From NCBI GenBank assembly GCA_017451025.1, contig JAFSSM010000056.1, positions 1-64,000 of the forward strand: a stretch of 64,000 nucleotides of DNA, in the 5' to 3' direction. The notes below the pieces were generated by a model. The model worked only from the letters and a program-made list of their open reading frames with translations. It ran no database searches and was not told the DNA's origin. The stretch is from Synergistaceae bacterium (GTDB lineage: Bacteria > Synergistota > Synergistia > Synergistales > Aminobacteriaceae). The translations under genes were made by a program, and so were the position numbers. Below, piece by piece: positions 23,488-31,896 of the stretch; position 1 is the stretch's first letter, and each line of letters begins with the position of its first letter.

Positions 23488-24917
23488 TGCGGCTCCCCTG
23501 TTTGTGCCAACTTAAAGTGCTGTCTGATGATAGCTATATCTTCGTCAATTGCCTGAATGTTTACTTCTACATTATTTGTGTAAGGTTTCGCATAATGATT
23601 GACACGAGTTGCTCCTCCCAATATGCAGTTTCCGCTCTTCGAGGATGTTCTTACGTCCCGCCACTGAAGGGGCAAAGGCGAAAAAGTGTATCTGCTCTCA
23701 TAGAGGAATAAGGGTATCCCTAAACTGCCAACGTATATTACGTCGTCAGAAGTGAGATTCGCTCTGAGGTAACGTACATTTTCTGCAGCCTCTGTTCCTG
23801 GCATGTACACGTGGGACGGCCGTATGCTGTTCAGGGTTTTCATGAACGGCACGAACAAAAACACGAACATGATTAGGGTGAATATTTTCCTGCTGCCAGT
23901 GTCGCCGTCGAATGCATCAAATCCCGCTGAGGCAAAAATCAGGAGCACTATAGCGACAAACTGCACGAGCCTGGCACTTATCGGGTAGAACCCCATTCTG
24001 GAGGCTATGCACATCATGAGCATACTTCCAGCAGTGGCTACGGATATTGTCCTGCTCTCCCTTCTCTTGAAGACTCTTACTATTCCTGCAGCGGCAAGAA
24101 CTATTATTGCGGCGGCGAACGTTTTATCGATTGACAGGACAGGAGCCAGCAGTTCCTTCATCATTTTGTACAGAGTTTTTATGTCCTCAAGCGATGAAGG
24201 CACAAATATAAATTTCAGGTGTGCCCAAAATTCAGGAGCACCTGCGTTTGCACTCGAAGCTGAAAGCCATAATTTATAGTTGAGCCAGAAACTCAGGGCA
24301 ACTATCATGCATTCGGCTATGCTCAATGAAAATGGTGATTTGTTTTTGGCGGTGAACATGCCGTAAAGAAATCCTGCAACAATTACTATCATTGCTGAGG
24401 ATATGAAGAAGACGGGCGCGAACGAGAACCAAATTATCGCCGAGTAAGCGCAGACTATAACGTGAAGGCTGATTTTCCCTGCGGTGTACAGTCCGAAAAG
24501 AAGCATCGACAGAACTACGAACATGTTATCCGACATATAAGGCTTGAACTCGTTGCTGTAGCGCACATAAAACGGCAGAAGCATGATGATTGTCATGAAT
24601 ACTTCAGGGTACTTGACGCGTAACAGCGACTTCATTATGAGATATGCCAGGTACACCATGCAAATAAAGCTCAGCAATGACCAGGCACGCAGCACATATT
24701 CTTCACTGCCGAAAACTGCTGTCAATGACTTAACGATGTACAGCCAGCCTATAGGTGCACTTTGCCCCCAGTCCAGAGGATTCGACACAAGATCGCTGAA
24801 ACCGCGTGTAAATATGGAACTGGCAAGCATAGCCTCGTCAATCCATAAAGACCTGTTCCAGAGGTAAGGGACTGCATGAACAATAAACCCAGTTGTGATA
24901 AGCAAAAATACTGTCAT
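23484..24917 (-). CDS. Polytopic membrane protein, glycosyltransferase 39-like
   Basis: A 477-residue protein with roughly ten membrane helices. The first loop contains NRSLWIDEAMLASSIFTRGFSDL (about 17-39); an acidic Asp-Glu in the first outer loop is the catalytic hallmark of GT-C (PMT/ArnT-like) transferases. The C-terminal ~100 residues are soluble. It would use a lipid-linked sugar in the periplasm. The donor is unknown. Confidence 0.7.
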   Translation of the reverse strand: MTVFLLITTGFIVHAVPYLWNRSLWIDEAMLASSIFTRGFSDLVSNPLDWGQSAPIGWLYIVKSLTAVFGSEEYVLRAWSLLSFICMVYLAYLIMKSLLRVKYPEVFMTIIMLLPFYVRYSNEFKPYMSDNMFVVLSMLLFGLYTAGKISLHVIVCAYSAIIWFSFAPVFFISSAMIVIVAGFLYGMFTAKNKSPFSLSIAECMIVALSFWLNYKLWLSASSANAGAPEFWAHLKFIFVPSSLEDIKTLYKMMKELLAPVLSIDKTFAAAIIVLAAAGIVRVFKRRESRTISVATAGSMLMMCIASRMGFYPISARLVQFVAIVLLIFASAGFDAFDGDTGSRKIFTLIMFVFLFVPFMKTLNSIRPSHVYMPGTEAAENVRYLRANLTSDDVIYVGSLGIPLFLYESRYTFSPLPLQWRDVRTSSKSGNCILGGATRVNHYAKPYTNNVEVNIQAIDEDIAIIRQHFKLAQTGEPQ

Positions 24918-24923
24918 GGTTAC

Positions 24924-26258
24924 TTAAGCACTCCTCATGAAGAATATACGCCCAATGAACCGCAAAGCCTCGTCATAGTGTTTTTCCAGACCAGGCGCAA
25001 TGACAGAAATGCGCTGTCTCAGGAAAATATACGAGGCTGCAGGGATAAACGGCATCTGCCACAGGACAAAATTCATGTGAACGTGAATATAGCTGTGGCT
25101 CTTGGCCAGGACGAACCACGATATGCTCGACAGGAAAGACATCACAAAAAGAGAGACATCATGCCGTATACGAATGTGATGCTTTGCCTTCGCCGAATAA
25201 CTGGACGCAGAGACAAGCACGCACAAAACAAGAGCCAGCCACATTGAACTTCTGGAGAAGAGATATTTGGCCAGGACCTTCAGGATTGATGCATTGAGGG
25301 AGTCTGTGTAGACAGAAGGGAAGTCTTCAGGAGAACCGAACGTCCTGCGCAGAACATCAGCATGGTATATCTCATTCAATCCCTGAAGAATGCTTCCGTC
25401 GCCGCGTATATATGCATGGAAGGTAATTGCGGTGATGAACCCTGCCAAAGCCGACAGCCCGACTCCCAGAGTAATGCGGAACATGAGTTTTTTGCGCGGC
25501 AGGTCGTCCGAAGTGCAGGCGAAGTATTCAGCGGCGGAGAACACAACCGCACACATCATCACGTTCGTAATATATTCATAGCCGCAAAGACACTTAAGCA
25601 CTATGCTCAAAAATACCAGAGGATATATCCAGCGTCTATGTTCGGGGTAATTCATGCACATAAGTCCGAACAGCATCGGCATAAACCACGTGAACGGTAC
25701 CCAGTAGAGATTTGGTGCAAAGTTGGTGAGCCATACGGACAGCGAGCACATGCAGTAGAAGCACAACGCGAAGAGTGCATCATATGCTTTGCGGAGCTGG
25801 AAACTGATACCAACAAGAATTAGCGCAAGAAGGAGAGTGTTGAGCATTCTCAAACCGTGATAGAAATATTTGGGGTCTAACCTCACGATTTGGTGAACTC
25901 GGCTCAAGAAATAGACTCCCCATCCCTGAATGCCTAACTGCTGTTTTCTGGTTCCGGCTACTTTCAGCTGACTGCTGTCCAGTTCGCGGCTGTGCCGTAC
26001 AAGATACAGTACTTCACATTTGTCCGCGCTTTCCTTGCCGAAACCGTGATTGTTGAACTTCACGTCCTCATACGATAGCACGGGCATTCCGAACTTAACG
26101 CCAGACATATCCATATCTGCGATTGACGCGGCAATCATGCTGTTCACGTAGTCTTCAGAGTCGAGCTGAAAAGAAGGGTCAGCCAGCAAAAAGAAGCGTA
26201 TTGCCATAAATCCGGCGAGCCCAAAAAACACAGCTATACTTGCACAAAGTTTACGCAT
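24924..26258 (-). CDS. Polytopic membrane protein of the glycan cluster, unknown
   Basis: A 444-residue protein with about ten membrane helices. A signal-anchor-like first helix is followed by a long outer loop (about 28-125) holding the RLDPKYFYHGLRMLN region. The topology resembles GT-C transferases or a flippase partner, but no signature is firm. It is the first gene after a leader carrying a promoter, a G12 tract and a terminator-like hairpin (26283-26461). Confidence 0.55.
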   Translation of the reverse strand: MRKLCASIAVFFGLAGFMAIRFFLLADPSFQLDSEDYVNSMIAASIADMDMSGVKFGMPVLSYEDVKFNNHGFGKESADKCEVLYLVRHSRELDSSQLKVAGTRKQQLGIQGWGVYFLSRVHQIVRLDPKYFYHGLRMLNTLLLALILVGISFQLRKAYDALFALCFYCMCSLSVWLTNFAPNLYWVPFTWFMPMLFGLMCMNYPEHRRWIYPLVFLSIVLKCLCGYEYITNVMMCAVVFSAAEYFACTSDDLPRKKLMFRITLGVGLSALAGFITAITFHAYIRGDGSILQGLNEIYHADVLRRTFGSPEDFPSVYTDSLNASILKVLAKYLFSRSSMWLALVLCVLVSASSYSAKAKHHIRIRHDVSLFVMSFLSSISWFVLAKSHSYIHVHMNFVLWQMPFIPAASYIFLRQRISVIAPGLEKHYDEALRFIGRIFFMRSA

Positions 26259-26285
26259 TACTCAGCACGACCTTTCCTGACGCAC

Positions 26286-26384
26286 AAAAAACCGTGAGGC
26301 TCTCACAGTCATAAAGACCGCAAGAACTTCACGGCTACATGTATCAAAAATCACACTACGTAAATTACTTACGGGGGGGGGGGG
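26286..26384 (-). promoter_or_regulatory. Structured leader element, copy A (homopolymer + hairpin + T-run)
   Basis: Read on the minus strand: 12 C residues (26373-26384), a short palindromic CGTAA/TTACG stretch, a two-level hairpin (outer CCGTGA/TCACGG, inner GCGGTC/GACTGT) and TTTTTT (26286-26291). The element is homologous to copy B at 29091-29194. The hairpin plus T-run can act as terminator or attenuator in front of the 444-residue membrane-protein gene. Confidence 0.6.
26373..26384. repeat. Homopolymer G12, intergenic
   Basis: Twelve G residues on the + strand, between the epimerase stop and the next gene, inside leader element A. Confidence 0.9.
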
Positions 26385-26452
26385 TAAAAATACGCACCTA
26401 CAGGACATTATCGACAGCCTCTTTCAGAAAATGATATACCTCTAGTTTTGGG

Positions 26453-26461
26453 ATTATAGCA
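26453..26461 (-). promoter_or_regulatory. Extended -10 promoter upstream of leader element A
   Basis: TGCTATAAT on the minus strand overlaps the stop codon of the epimerase gene. Transcription from here would pass through the C12 tract and hairpin before reaching the downstream membrane-protein gene. Confidence 0.5.
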
Positions 26462-27533
26462 TACTCCGAAGTATCTCCACCGTATGCTCAAGGCCAGTTC
26501 GTGCATCAAAAAGACTCCTCCAGCCCAAAGCCTCGAGCTTCCTTCCGTCCACAGAAGAATTGTTCATCGGGTTAAAGGCTTTCAGCTCACTCTGAGATGC
26601 CCCCTCTCGCAATACCTTAACGCCGCCAAATTCCGCAAGCAGTTCCGTCATCTGCCGGATAGTCAAAATTTCGCCTGGCACGTTGTAGGCGTTGGCCCTC
26701 CCGCCGCGCAATAGCACCTTCAGGATTGCGGAGGCACAGTCCAAACAGTAGCACCAGCTCCTCAGCTGGACTCCCTCAGTCTTCATGACTATATCCTCAC
26801 CCTTCGCGGCCAAGTACGCAAACGCAGAAGATACCTTCGAGTCGTCCGTTCTGGCTGTAGGGCCGTAAATATGTCCGGGCCTCACGATCACGGAATCTAC
26901 TCCGTACTCTTCAGCGTAACATGCACACAGTGTTTCGGCGGCACGCTTGCTTATCGGGTAACAGCTTCTCGGGCTGAGCAGGTCTACATACCCGTAATCG
27001 TTCTCGCTGAATGGCTGTGAATTATCCGCTGACCTTTTGCCGTAGACCTCACTGCTGGAAAGGTAGAGCAGTCTTTTTATGCCCCCCCCCCCCCCTACAT
27101 CAATTGCTGAGTTGAGGAAAGTATTTATACCGAGAAAATTGCTCTGCATGGTCTCGACCGGCTCGGCACTCATCGCCGCAGGATGTGCGTTGCCCGCTCC
27201 GTGAATAATGTAGTCTGCGTGTACTGCCATAGGCTCCGGGCGAGATGCATCATACTGCACAAACCTGAAGTAATCCTTGTCGCAGAATTTCCCGAAACGC
27301 TCGCTGATTCTCGCGGGACTCCTTCCTGCCGCAATTATGCCTATGCTTTCTGAGTGAGACTCGTTGTACCTGAGTAACACATCAATCACAGCAGAACATA
27401 TCATTCCGCCTGCACCAGTAACCAGCACGGATTTTCCCGCAAGTTCTCCAAGTTCTGGAAGGGAAGCCGCGATTTTGTCAGCATCCTCAAGCCATAAATT
27501 ACTGCCGTAAATTGCTCCTAATCTTTCAGCCAT
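26454..27533 (-). CDS. NAD-dependent nucleotide-sugar epimerase/dehydratase with a 14-bp G tract
   Basis: A 359-residue extended SDR enzyme. The NAD-binding motif is VLVTGAGGMICSAV (about 35-48), the catalytic Ser region is YLSSSEVYG, and the Tyr-x-x-x-Lys pair is YPISKRAAE. It likely epimerises or dehydrates a nucleotide sugar for the glycan operon. A run of 14 G residues in the coding strand (27082-27095) encodes the Gly run just before the IKRLLYLSS strand. At 14 the frame is open; slippage would truncate the enzyme before its catalytic residues. It overlaps the upstream cytidylyltransferase by 16 nt. Confidence 0.87.
   Translation of the reverse strand: MAERLGAIYGSNLWLEDADKIAASLPELGELAGKSVLVTGAGGMICSAVIDVLLRYNESHSESIGIIAAGRSPARISERFGKFCDKDYFRFVQYDASRPEPMAVHADYIIHGAGNAHPAAMSAEPVETMQSNFLGINTFLNSAIDVGGGGGIKRLLYLSSSEVYGKRSADNSQPFSENDYGYVDLLSPRSCYPISKRAAETLCACYAEEYGVDSVIVRPGHIYGPTARTDDSKVSSAFAYLAAKGEDIVMKTEGVQLRSWCYCLDCASAILKVLLRGGRANAYNVPGEILTIRQMTELLAEFGGVKVLREGASQSELKAFNPMNNSSVDGRKLEALGWRSLFDARTGLEHTVEILRSML
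27082..27095. repeat. Homopolymer C14/G14 inside the epimerase gene
   Basis: Fourteen C residues on the + strand (G on the coding strand) within the NAD-dependent epimerase coding region. Confidence 0.9.
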
Positions 27534-28234
27534 GATGACCTCTCCGTCTTCAATAATGCTTTGAATATGTCTATGTCCTCAATCGTTGTGAGCTTTATGT
27601 TCTTCTCACTGCCCGCAGAAAAATACACCTGCCCGCCAAGTTCAAGCAGAAGTGTGCACGATGTCTCAGAATTGGTGATGCCCGCAGAGATTGCCCTACG
27701 GTGAAGATCGCACAGTTCACCCAGACGATACGCCTGCGGTGCCTGAGCGCGCCTGACGTTCGCCTTGTTGAGAGCACCCGTTGCCATAAATCCGTCCTGA
27801 GTCTCGAGCATTGCCTCTGAATACCCGAACACCGGCGTAGCATTCCCGTAAATCGTGGCAACTCGTATTGCGTCAGAGATTACTTCGGGCGACACCATCG
27901 GGCGGATTGCGTCGTGAATGAGCACAATATCTTTCGGGTCAAAGTGTTTTTCAAGCTCAAATATCCCGTTCTGGATTGACTGGTAGCCGGTTTCTCCGCC
28001 CTGCACTACATATTTCAGCTTGGTGATGTTGAACTGCCTGGCATAGGCCCATAACACCCGCTCCCATCCCTCAAGACATGACACCCCTATAGCATCTATT
28101 TCTGGATGACGCTCGAATGCTTCCAGTGTGTAGACGATTACGGGACGTTCATCTACGGTCAGGAATTGCTTGGGGATGTCCTGATGCATACGATTTCCGG
28201 ACCCTCCGGCAATAATCAGCACGACATTGGCCAT
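27518..28234 (-). CDS. IspD/TarI-family cytidylyltransferase, copy 1
   Basis: A 238-residue nucleotidyltransferase. It has the CTP-binding loop AGGSGNRMHQDIPKQFL (about 9-25) and the HDAIRPM motif (about 104-110), close to the VHDAARP of IspD. It transfers CMP to a sugar- or polyol-phosphate. In a glycan cluster beside an SDR gene, a TarI-like role (CDP-ribitol or similar) is more likely than isoprenoid synthesis. The ATG at 28234 has a GGAGG site; an upstream in-frame ATG at 28279 is not needed. It has an extended -10 promoter at 28324. Confidence 0.85.
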   Translation of the reverse strand: MANVVLIIAGGSGNRMHQDIPKQFLTVDERPVIVYTLEAFERHPEIDAIGVSCLEGWERVLWAYARQFNITKLKYVVQGGETGYQSIQNGIFELEKHFDPKDIVLIHDAIRPMVSPEVISDAIRVATIYGNATPVFGYSEAMLETQDGFMATGALNKANVRRAQAPQAYRLGELCDLHRRAISAGITNSETSCTLLLELGGQVYFSAGSEKNIKLTTIEDIDIFKALLKTERSSWLKD

Positions 28235-28323
28235 AATTTTCCTCCCTGTTAATACAAATAATGCCCGGCAGATTTTCACCGCCAGGCCGTTAATTATCCT
28301 GTGCTTCTGCGTTAATGACCGGG

Positions 28324-28332
28324 ATTATATCA
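28324..28332 (-). promoter_or_regulatory. Extended -10 promoter upstream of cytidylyltransferase copy 1
   Basis: TGATATAAT on the minus strand, about 90 bp upstream of the ATG. A cccgg/ccggg inverted repeat lies in the leader (28262-28323). Confidence 0.5.
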
Positions 28333-28340
28333 CAGTGGAG

Positions 28341-29057
28341 CTAGGATTTTAGCCAGTCTGCCCGTTCCGTCTTCAACAGAGCCTTGAAGATGTCAATATC
28401 GTCAAGCGTGGTGAGCTTGAGATTTTTCTCGGAGCCTACAGAGAAATATACATGCTCTCCTAATTCCTCCATCATCTGGCACGAGGCCGCACAATTCTTT
28501 ATACCTGCATCGTCCGCTTTTCTGTAGAGGGCGCATATATCACTCAAACGGAAGCTGTGCGGTGTCTGAGTTCTTCTGAGAGTTTCGCGGCGGTGGGTCC
28601 TAGTTGAGATTAGTCCGTCCTCAGTCTCCATTATGACTTCTGCGCAAGGAATAGCAGCTACAGCATTACCGTTCTTATTCACGACCCGCAGACTGTCAGA
28701 GATTACTTCAGGGGGCAGCATTGGACGATTGCCGTCATGAATCATGACTATATCATTAGGAGCAAAATGCTTCTCCAGCTCAAAGAGGCCGTTCTTTATG
28801 GATTCCTGTCCTGTTTCGCCGCCGGGCACTATGTATTTCAGCTTTGTTATGTTGAACTGTTGAGCATATGCCTCTAAAACATTCTCCCAGCTTTCGAGAC
28901 AAGCTACAGCTATAGCATCGATTTCTGGATGCCGTTCGAACACCTCAAGCGTATAGACTATTACGGGTCTCTCATTGACTGTGAGGAACTGCTTAGGGAT
29001 ATTCTGGTGCATCCTGCTCCCGGAACCTCCTGCTGTAATCATCGCTACTACTGCCAT
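28341..29057 (-). CDS. IspD/TarI-family cytidylyltransferase, copy 2
   Basis: A 238-residue paralogue of the next gene downstream, of identical length. The N-terminal (1-100) and C-terminal (205-238) parts are nearly the same, while residues 105-200 differ strongly. The loop AGGSGSRMHQNIPKQFL is intact, but HDAIRPM is replaced by HDGNRPM, so substrate choice may differ. It is preceded by leader element B with a G12 tract and hairpin. Either copy could be the cellular IspD, but context suggests surface glycan synthesis. Confidence 0.83.
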   Translation of the reverse strand: MAVVAMITAGGSGSRMHQNIPKQFLTVNERPVIVYTLEVFERHPEIDAIAVACLESWENVLEAYAQQFNITKLKYIVPGGETGQESIKNGLFELEKHFAPNDIVMIHDGNRPMLPPEVISDSLRVVNKNGNAVAAIPCAEVIMETEDGLISTRTHRRETLRRTQTPHSFRLSDICALYRKADDAGIKNCAASCQMMEELGEHVYFSVGSEKNLKLTTLDDIDIFKALLKTERADWLKS

Positions 29058-29090
29058 AAAAACCTATACCTCCTCCGAAATTTCGGGCAC

Positions 29091-29194
29091 AAAAAAACCG
29101 CGAAGGCCAGCAGTCATTAAAGACCGCCAAACCTTCACGGCGATATGCTCTATTGCTATTATCTCTAAGTAAGTCTTACGTAGGGGGGGGGGGG
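29091..29194 (-). promoter_or_regulatory. Structured leader element, copy B (homopolymer + hairpin + T-run)
   Basis: Read on the minus strand: 12 C residues (29183-29194), a GTAAG-A-CTTAC palindrome, a two-level hairpin (outer CCGTGAAGG with CCTTCGCGG at 29098-29140, inner GCGGTC with GACTGC) and TTTTTTT (29091-29097). It is homologous to copy A at 26286-26384. Stem differences between copies mostly keep pairing through G-T wobbles. It could terminate ldh transcripts or attenuate cytidylyltransferase copy 2. Confidence 0.6.
29183..29194. repeat. Homopolymer G12, intergenic
   Basis: Twelve G residues on the + strand, 9 bp after the ldh stop codon, inside leader element B. Confidence 0.9.
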
Positions 29195-29203
29195 ACTAAT
29201 ATT

Positions 29204-30151
29204 TTACAGAACATCGCTGATTACCTCGCGGAGAACTTGGGCACTCTCCCTAAGTTTTCTCTGTTCAGCAACGTCAAGCCTAACAGGCATCAAGTCCTCT
29301 ATCCCGTCCTTCCCGACAATCGAGGGCATACTCAGAGCAACATCTTCAACTCCGTAAACGTCCTTCATGATGCTGGAGACAGCCAGAACGGATTTCTCGT
29401 CCCTGATTATTGCCTCGCATATGCGCCTGACAGCCATTGCTATACCGTAATACGTAGCGTGCTTGCGACGAATTATCTCGTAGGCACTGTTTCTGACGCT
29501 GTCCTCAATTTCACGCGAGGCTTCCTCAAAATGCGTATGTCCCCTCATCTTGCAGAAATCGTACAGCGGAACTCCTGAGACATTTGCGCTCGACCAGGCC
29601 GCAAATTCACTGTCCCCGTGTTCACCGATTATGTAGGCATGAATGCTTCTGCTGTCCACACCGAGATGCTCGCTCAGAAGATATTTCAGGCGTGCGGTGT
29701 CGAGTACAGTCCCGGAACCGATGACTCTTTTTGTGGGAAGGCCGCTGTACTTGGCCGCAACGTATGTGAGAATGTCCACCGGATTGGCAACAACAAGCAT
29801 TATTCCCTTGCACTGACGCTTCGCGAACTCTGGCATTATTGACTTGAAGATGTCTACGTTCTTCCTCACGAGGTCAAGGCGAGTCTCTCCGGGCTTCTGG
29901 TTTGCTCCGGCGGTAACGACGATTATTGCGGCATCGTGTGCGTCGTCGTAATCTCCGGCGTATATCTGCATCGGCTTGGCGAGAGGCATTCCGTGTCCGA
30001 TGTCGAGGGCCTCTCCTTCTGCGCGTTCACGGTCAACGTCAACAAGTACCATCTCGGAGAACAGTCCGCTCTGCATCAGTGCGAAAGCACTTGCACTACC
30101 GACGAAGCCGCAGCCGATTATCGCTACCTTGCGCAAATTTACGCCGGGCAT
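29204..30151 (-). CDS. ldh: L-lactate dehydrogenase
   Basis: A 315-residue cytoplasmic enzyme that interconverts pyruvate and L-lactate with NADH. The NAD motif is IGCGFVGSASA (about 11-21). The substrate loop reads GANQKPGETRLDL, with Gln (not Arg) at the lactate/malate discriminating position, favouring LDH over malate dehydrogenase. The catalytic GEHGDSE His and the LDTARLK motif are present. The ATG overlaps the pepA stop by 13 nt, so it is translationally coupled to rpmB-pepA. Confidence 0.88.
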   Translation of the reverse strand: MPGVNLRKVAIIGCGFVGSASAFALMQSGLFSEMVLVDVDRERAEGEALDIGHGMPLAKPMQIYAGDYDDAHDAAIIVVTAGANQKPGETRLDLVRKNVDIFKSIMPEFAKRQCKGIMLVVANPVDILTYVAAKYSGLPTKRVIGSGTVLDTARLKYLLSEHLGVDSRSIHAYIIGEHGDSEFAAWSSANVSGVPLYDFCKMRGHTHFEEASREIEDSVRNSAYEIIRRKHATYYGIAMAVRRICEAIIRDEKSVLAVSSIMKDVYGVEDVALSMPSIVGKDGIEDLMPVRLDVAEQRKLRESAQVLREVISDVL

Positions 30152-31614
30152 TCCGCAAACCTCTCCGCAACTTCAAGGCACGTCCTCACTCCGAAAGCAC
30201 TTGCTCCCTTTGCGTAAACTCCGTATTCCTTGTCGTTGAAGTCCGTACCCGCAATGTCCATGTGTGCCCACGCAATATTTTCACCTACAAACTCCTTCAG
30301 GAAAAGTGCCGCAAATATCGCGCCGCCGTACCGGTTTCCGCTGTTCACCAGGTCAGCATACGGAGACTTCAGGGATTCAGAGATGTGCTCGTCTTCAAGC
30401 GGGAGCCTCCAGAACGGCTCGCCCCTCTTCTCCGAAGCAGCAAGAACTTTAGCCGCAAGTTCGTCGTCGTTCGAGAAGAGTCCTGCACGGTATTTACCGA
30501 GAGCTACCATACATGCACCGGTAAGCGTTGCCATGTCGATAATCGCGTCTGGTTTAAGCTCGCTCGCAACACACAGCGCATCCGCAAGTACTAATCTTCC
30601 TTCAGCGTCGGTGTTGTTGATCTCGATGGTCTTTCCGTTGCGCGCGGTGATTATGTCGTCGGGCCTGTAGGCACTCCCTGAAGGCATATTCTCAGCACAC
30701 GACATAATGCCGTGAACTTCAACGTTCAGGCCAAGTTCCGCAACGCCCTTCATGATTCCCAGAACATTGCACGCTCCGGTCTTGTCGCCCTTCATCGTGA
30801 GCATAAAGTTATCAGGCTTGATGTTGAGGCCGCCGCTGTCGAAAGTTATTCCCTTTCCCACAAAAACAATTTTCTTTGTCTTTGCGGGATTCGCTGGCTT
30901 ATAGGCCAAGTGAATCAGTCTCGGGGGATTCTTTGAGCCGCTTCCGACTGCGAGAAGTGCTCCGGCCTTTTCTGCCTTGAGTCTCTCTTCGTCCCAAACC
31001 TCACACGATAGTCCGTATTCTTTCGCCAGAGATTCGGCCTTCTCCGCCATAGTCTGCGGACATATTGCACAGCCCGGCTCGTTGGCGATGTCACGCGAAT
31101 ACTTCTGTGCTTCCGCAAAAATTAAGCCCTTCGCAAAATCACCGTCGATGTCCGTGAAAACTTCTTTTAGCGCAAAAGGCTCGTAATCTTCCTTCTTGGC
31201 CTTGTACTTGTCGAAAACGTAACCGCATAATCCTGCAGCCTCGCCAAGCGCGAAAGCTAAGTCCTCACGTTCAAGATGACCGAGCGGAACTAACACGGAT
31301 TTAGCGCGGTTCTTTCCTGCAGACCTGAGACCTCGCGAAAGTGCATCGCGTATACGGCTCAGTGTCGGTTTTTCGCCAAGTCCGCCGAGATACAGCGTAC
31401 CTTCAACCATAGGAACACGCAGAAGACTCCCGGTTTTGCCGGTGAAGTCCTTGCGTGAAATTAGCGAGGCTATGGTTTCCTTGAGGCCCTCTATCTCTGA
31501 AACTAGATTATCCAGACTTTCGGGAAGAAGAGGAGATTTTTTGCAATAATCTTCTCCAAGAAGAATTAGAACTCCATCAGCTGGAGTATCTTTCTCCCAA
31601 CGCTTAATTTGCAT
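30139..31614 (-). CDS. pepA: Leucyl aminopeptidase (M17 family)
   Basis: A 491-residue cytoplasmic metalloaminopeptidase that trims N-terminal residues from peptides, fitting a peptide-using anaerobe that also has an Opp system here. The signature NTDAEGRLVLADAL (about 330-343) carries metal ligands and catalytic Arg, and GKGITFDSGGLNIKP (about 250-264) supplies catalytic Lys and metal-binding Asp. The ATG lies inside the end of rpmB, and the end overlaps ldh. Confidence 0.93.
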   Translation of the reverse strand: MQIKRWEKDTPADGVLILLGEDYCKKSPLLPESLDNLVSEIEGLKETIASLISRKDFTGKTGSLLRVPMVEGTLYLGGLGEKPTLSRIRDALSRGLRSAGKNRAKSVLVPLGHLEREDLAFALGEAAGLCGYVFDKYKAKKEDYEPFALKEVFTDIDGDFAKGLIFAEAQKYSRDIANEPGCAICPQTMAEKAESLAKEYGLSCEVWDEERLKAEKAGALLAVGSGSKNPPRLIHLAYKPANPAKTKKIVFVGKGITFDSGGLNIKPDNFMLTMKGDKTGACNVLGIMKGVAELGLNVEVHGIMSCAENMPSGSAYRPDDIITARNGKTIEINNTDAEGRLVLADALCVASELKPDAIIDMATLTGACMVALGKYRAGLFSNDDELAAKVLAASEKRGEPFWRLPLEDEHISESLKSPYADLVNSGNRYGGAIFAALFLKEFVGENIAWAHMDIAGTDFNDKEYGVYAKGASAFGVRTCLEVAERFAECPA

Positions 31615-31807
31615 TTACAGCACGCTTCACGTAGCCGGACTTGAGGCACTTGGTGCAAACGCGTACCTTCATGGTTGTTCCGTCTCCGCAGTCAACTTTG
31701 ACGCTCTGAAGGTTGATCATCCAGCGGCGGCGTGTATGACGGTTTGAGTGACTCACAGCATTTCCGGCTACAGGCCCGCGCCCGCAGCATTCACAAAATT
31801 TAGCCAT
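31604..31807 (-). CDS. rpmB: 50S ribosomal protein L28
   Basis: A 67-residue L28 with the family pattern (HSNRHTRRRWMINLQSVKV). Two CxxC pairs (CECC near residues 5-8 and CTKC near 52-56) form a zinc ribbon, so this is the zinc-binding form. A GGAGGATTAATATATT leader precedes the ATG. It starts a compact rpmB-pepA-ldh operon with overlapping genes. Confidence 0.95.
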   Translation of the reverse strand: MAKFCECCGRGPVAGNAVSHSNRHTRRRWMINLQSVKVDCGDGTTMKVRVCTKCLKSGYVKRAVNAN

Positions 31808-31852
31808 AATATATTAATCCTCCTGTATATGTGAAAAATTTATGATTGGGTA

Positions 31853-31861
31853 ATTATAGCA
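31853..31861 (-). promoter_or_regulatory. Extended -10 promoter of rpmB-pepA-ldh
   Basis: TGCTATAAT on the minus strand, about 46 bp upstream of the rpmB ATG and directly after the ilvD terminator hairpin. Confidence 0.6.
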
Positions 31862-31892
31862 AATACCCTCCTGAATAGCTCAGAAGGGTATT
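31862..31892 (-). terminator. Hairpin downstream of ilvD
   Basis: A 13-bp stem with one mismatch (31862-31874 with 31880-31892) and a 5-nt loop, starting 4 bp after the ilvD stop. The T-run is short (ATTTGCT), so termination may be partial. Confidence 0.6.
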
Positions 31893-31896
31893 ATGT

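Noticed and set aside
19297-29194. Homopolymers as sequencing or assembly errors
   Set aside because: They occur only in the glycan cluster, two keep long reading frames open, and two lie in homologous elements; error remains possible for exact lengths but not for their existence.
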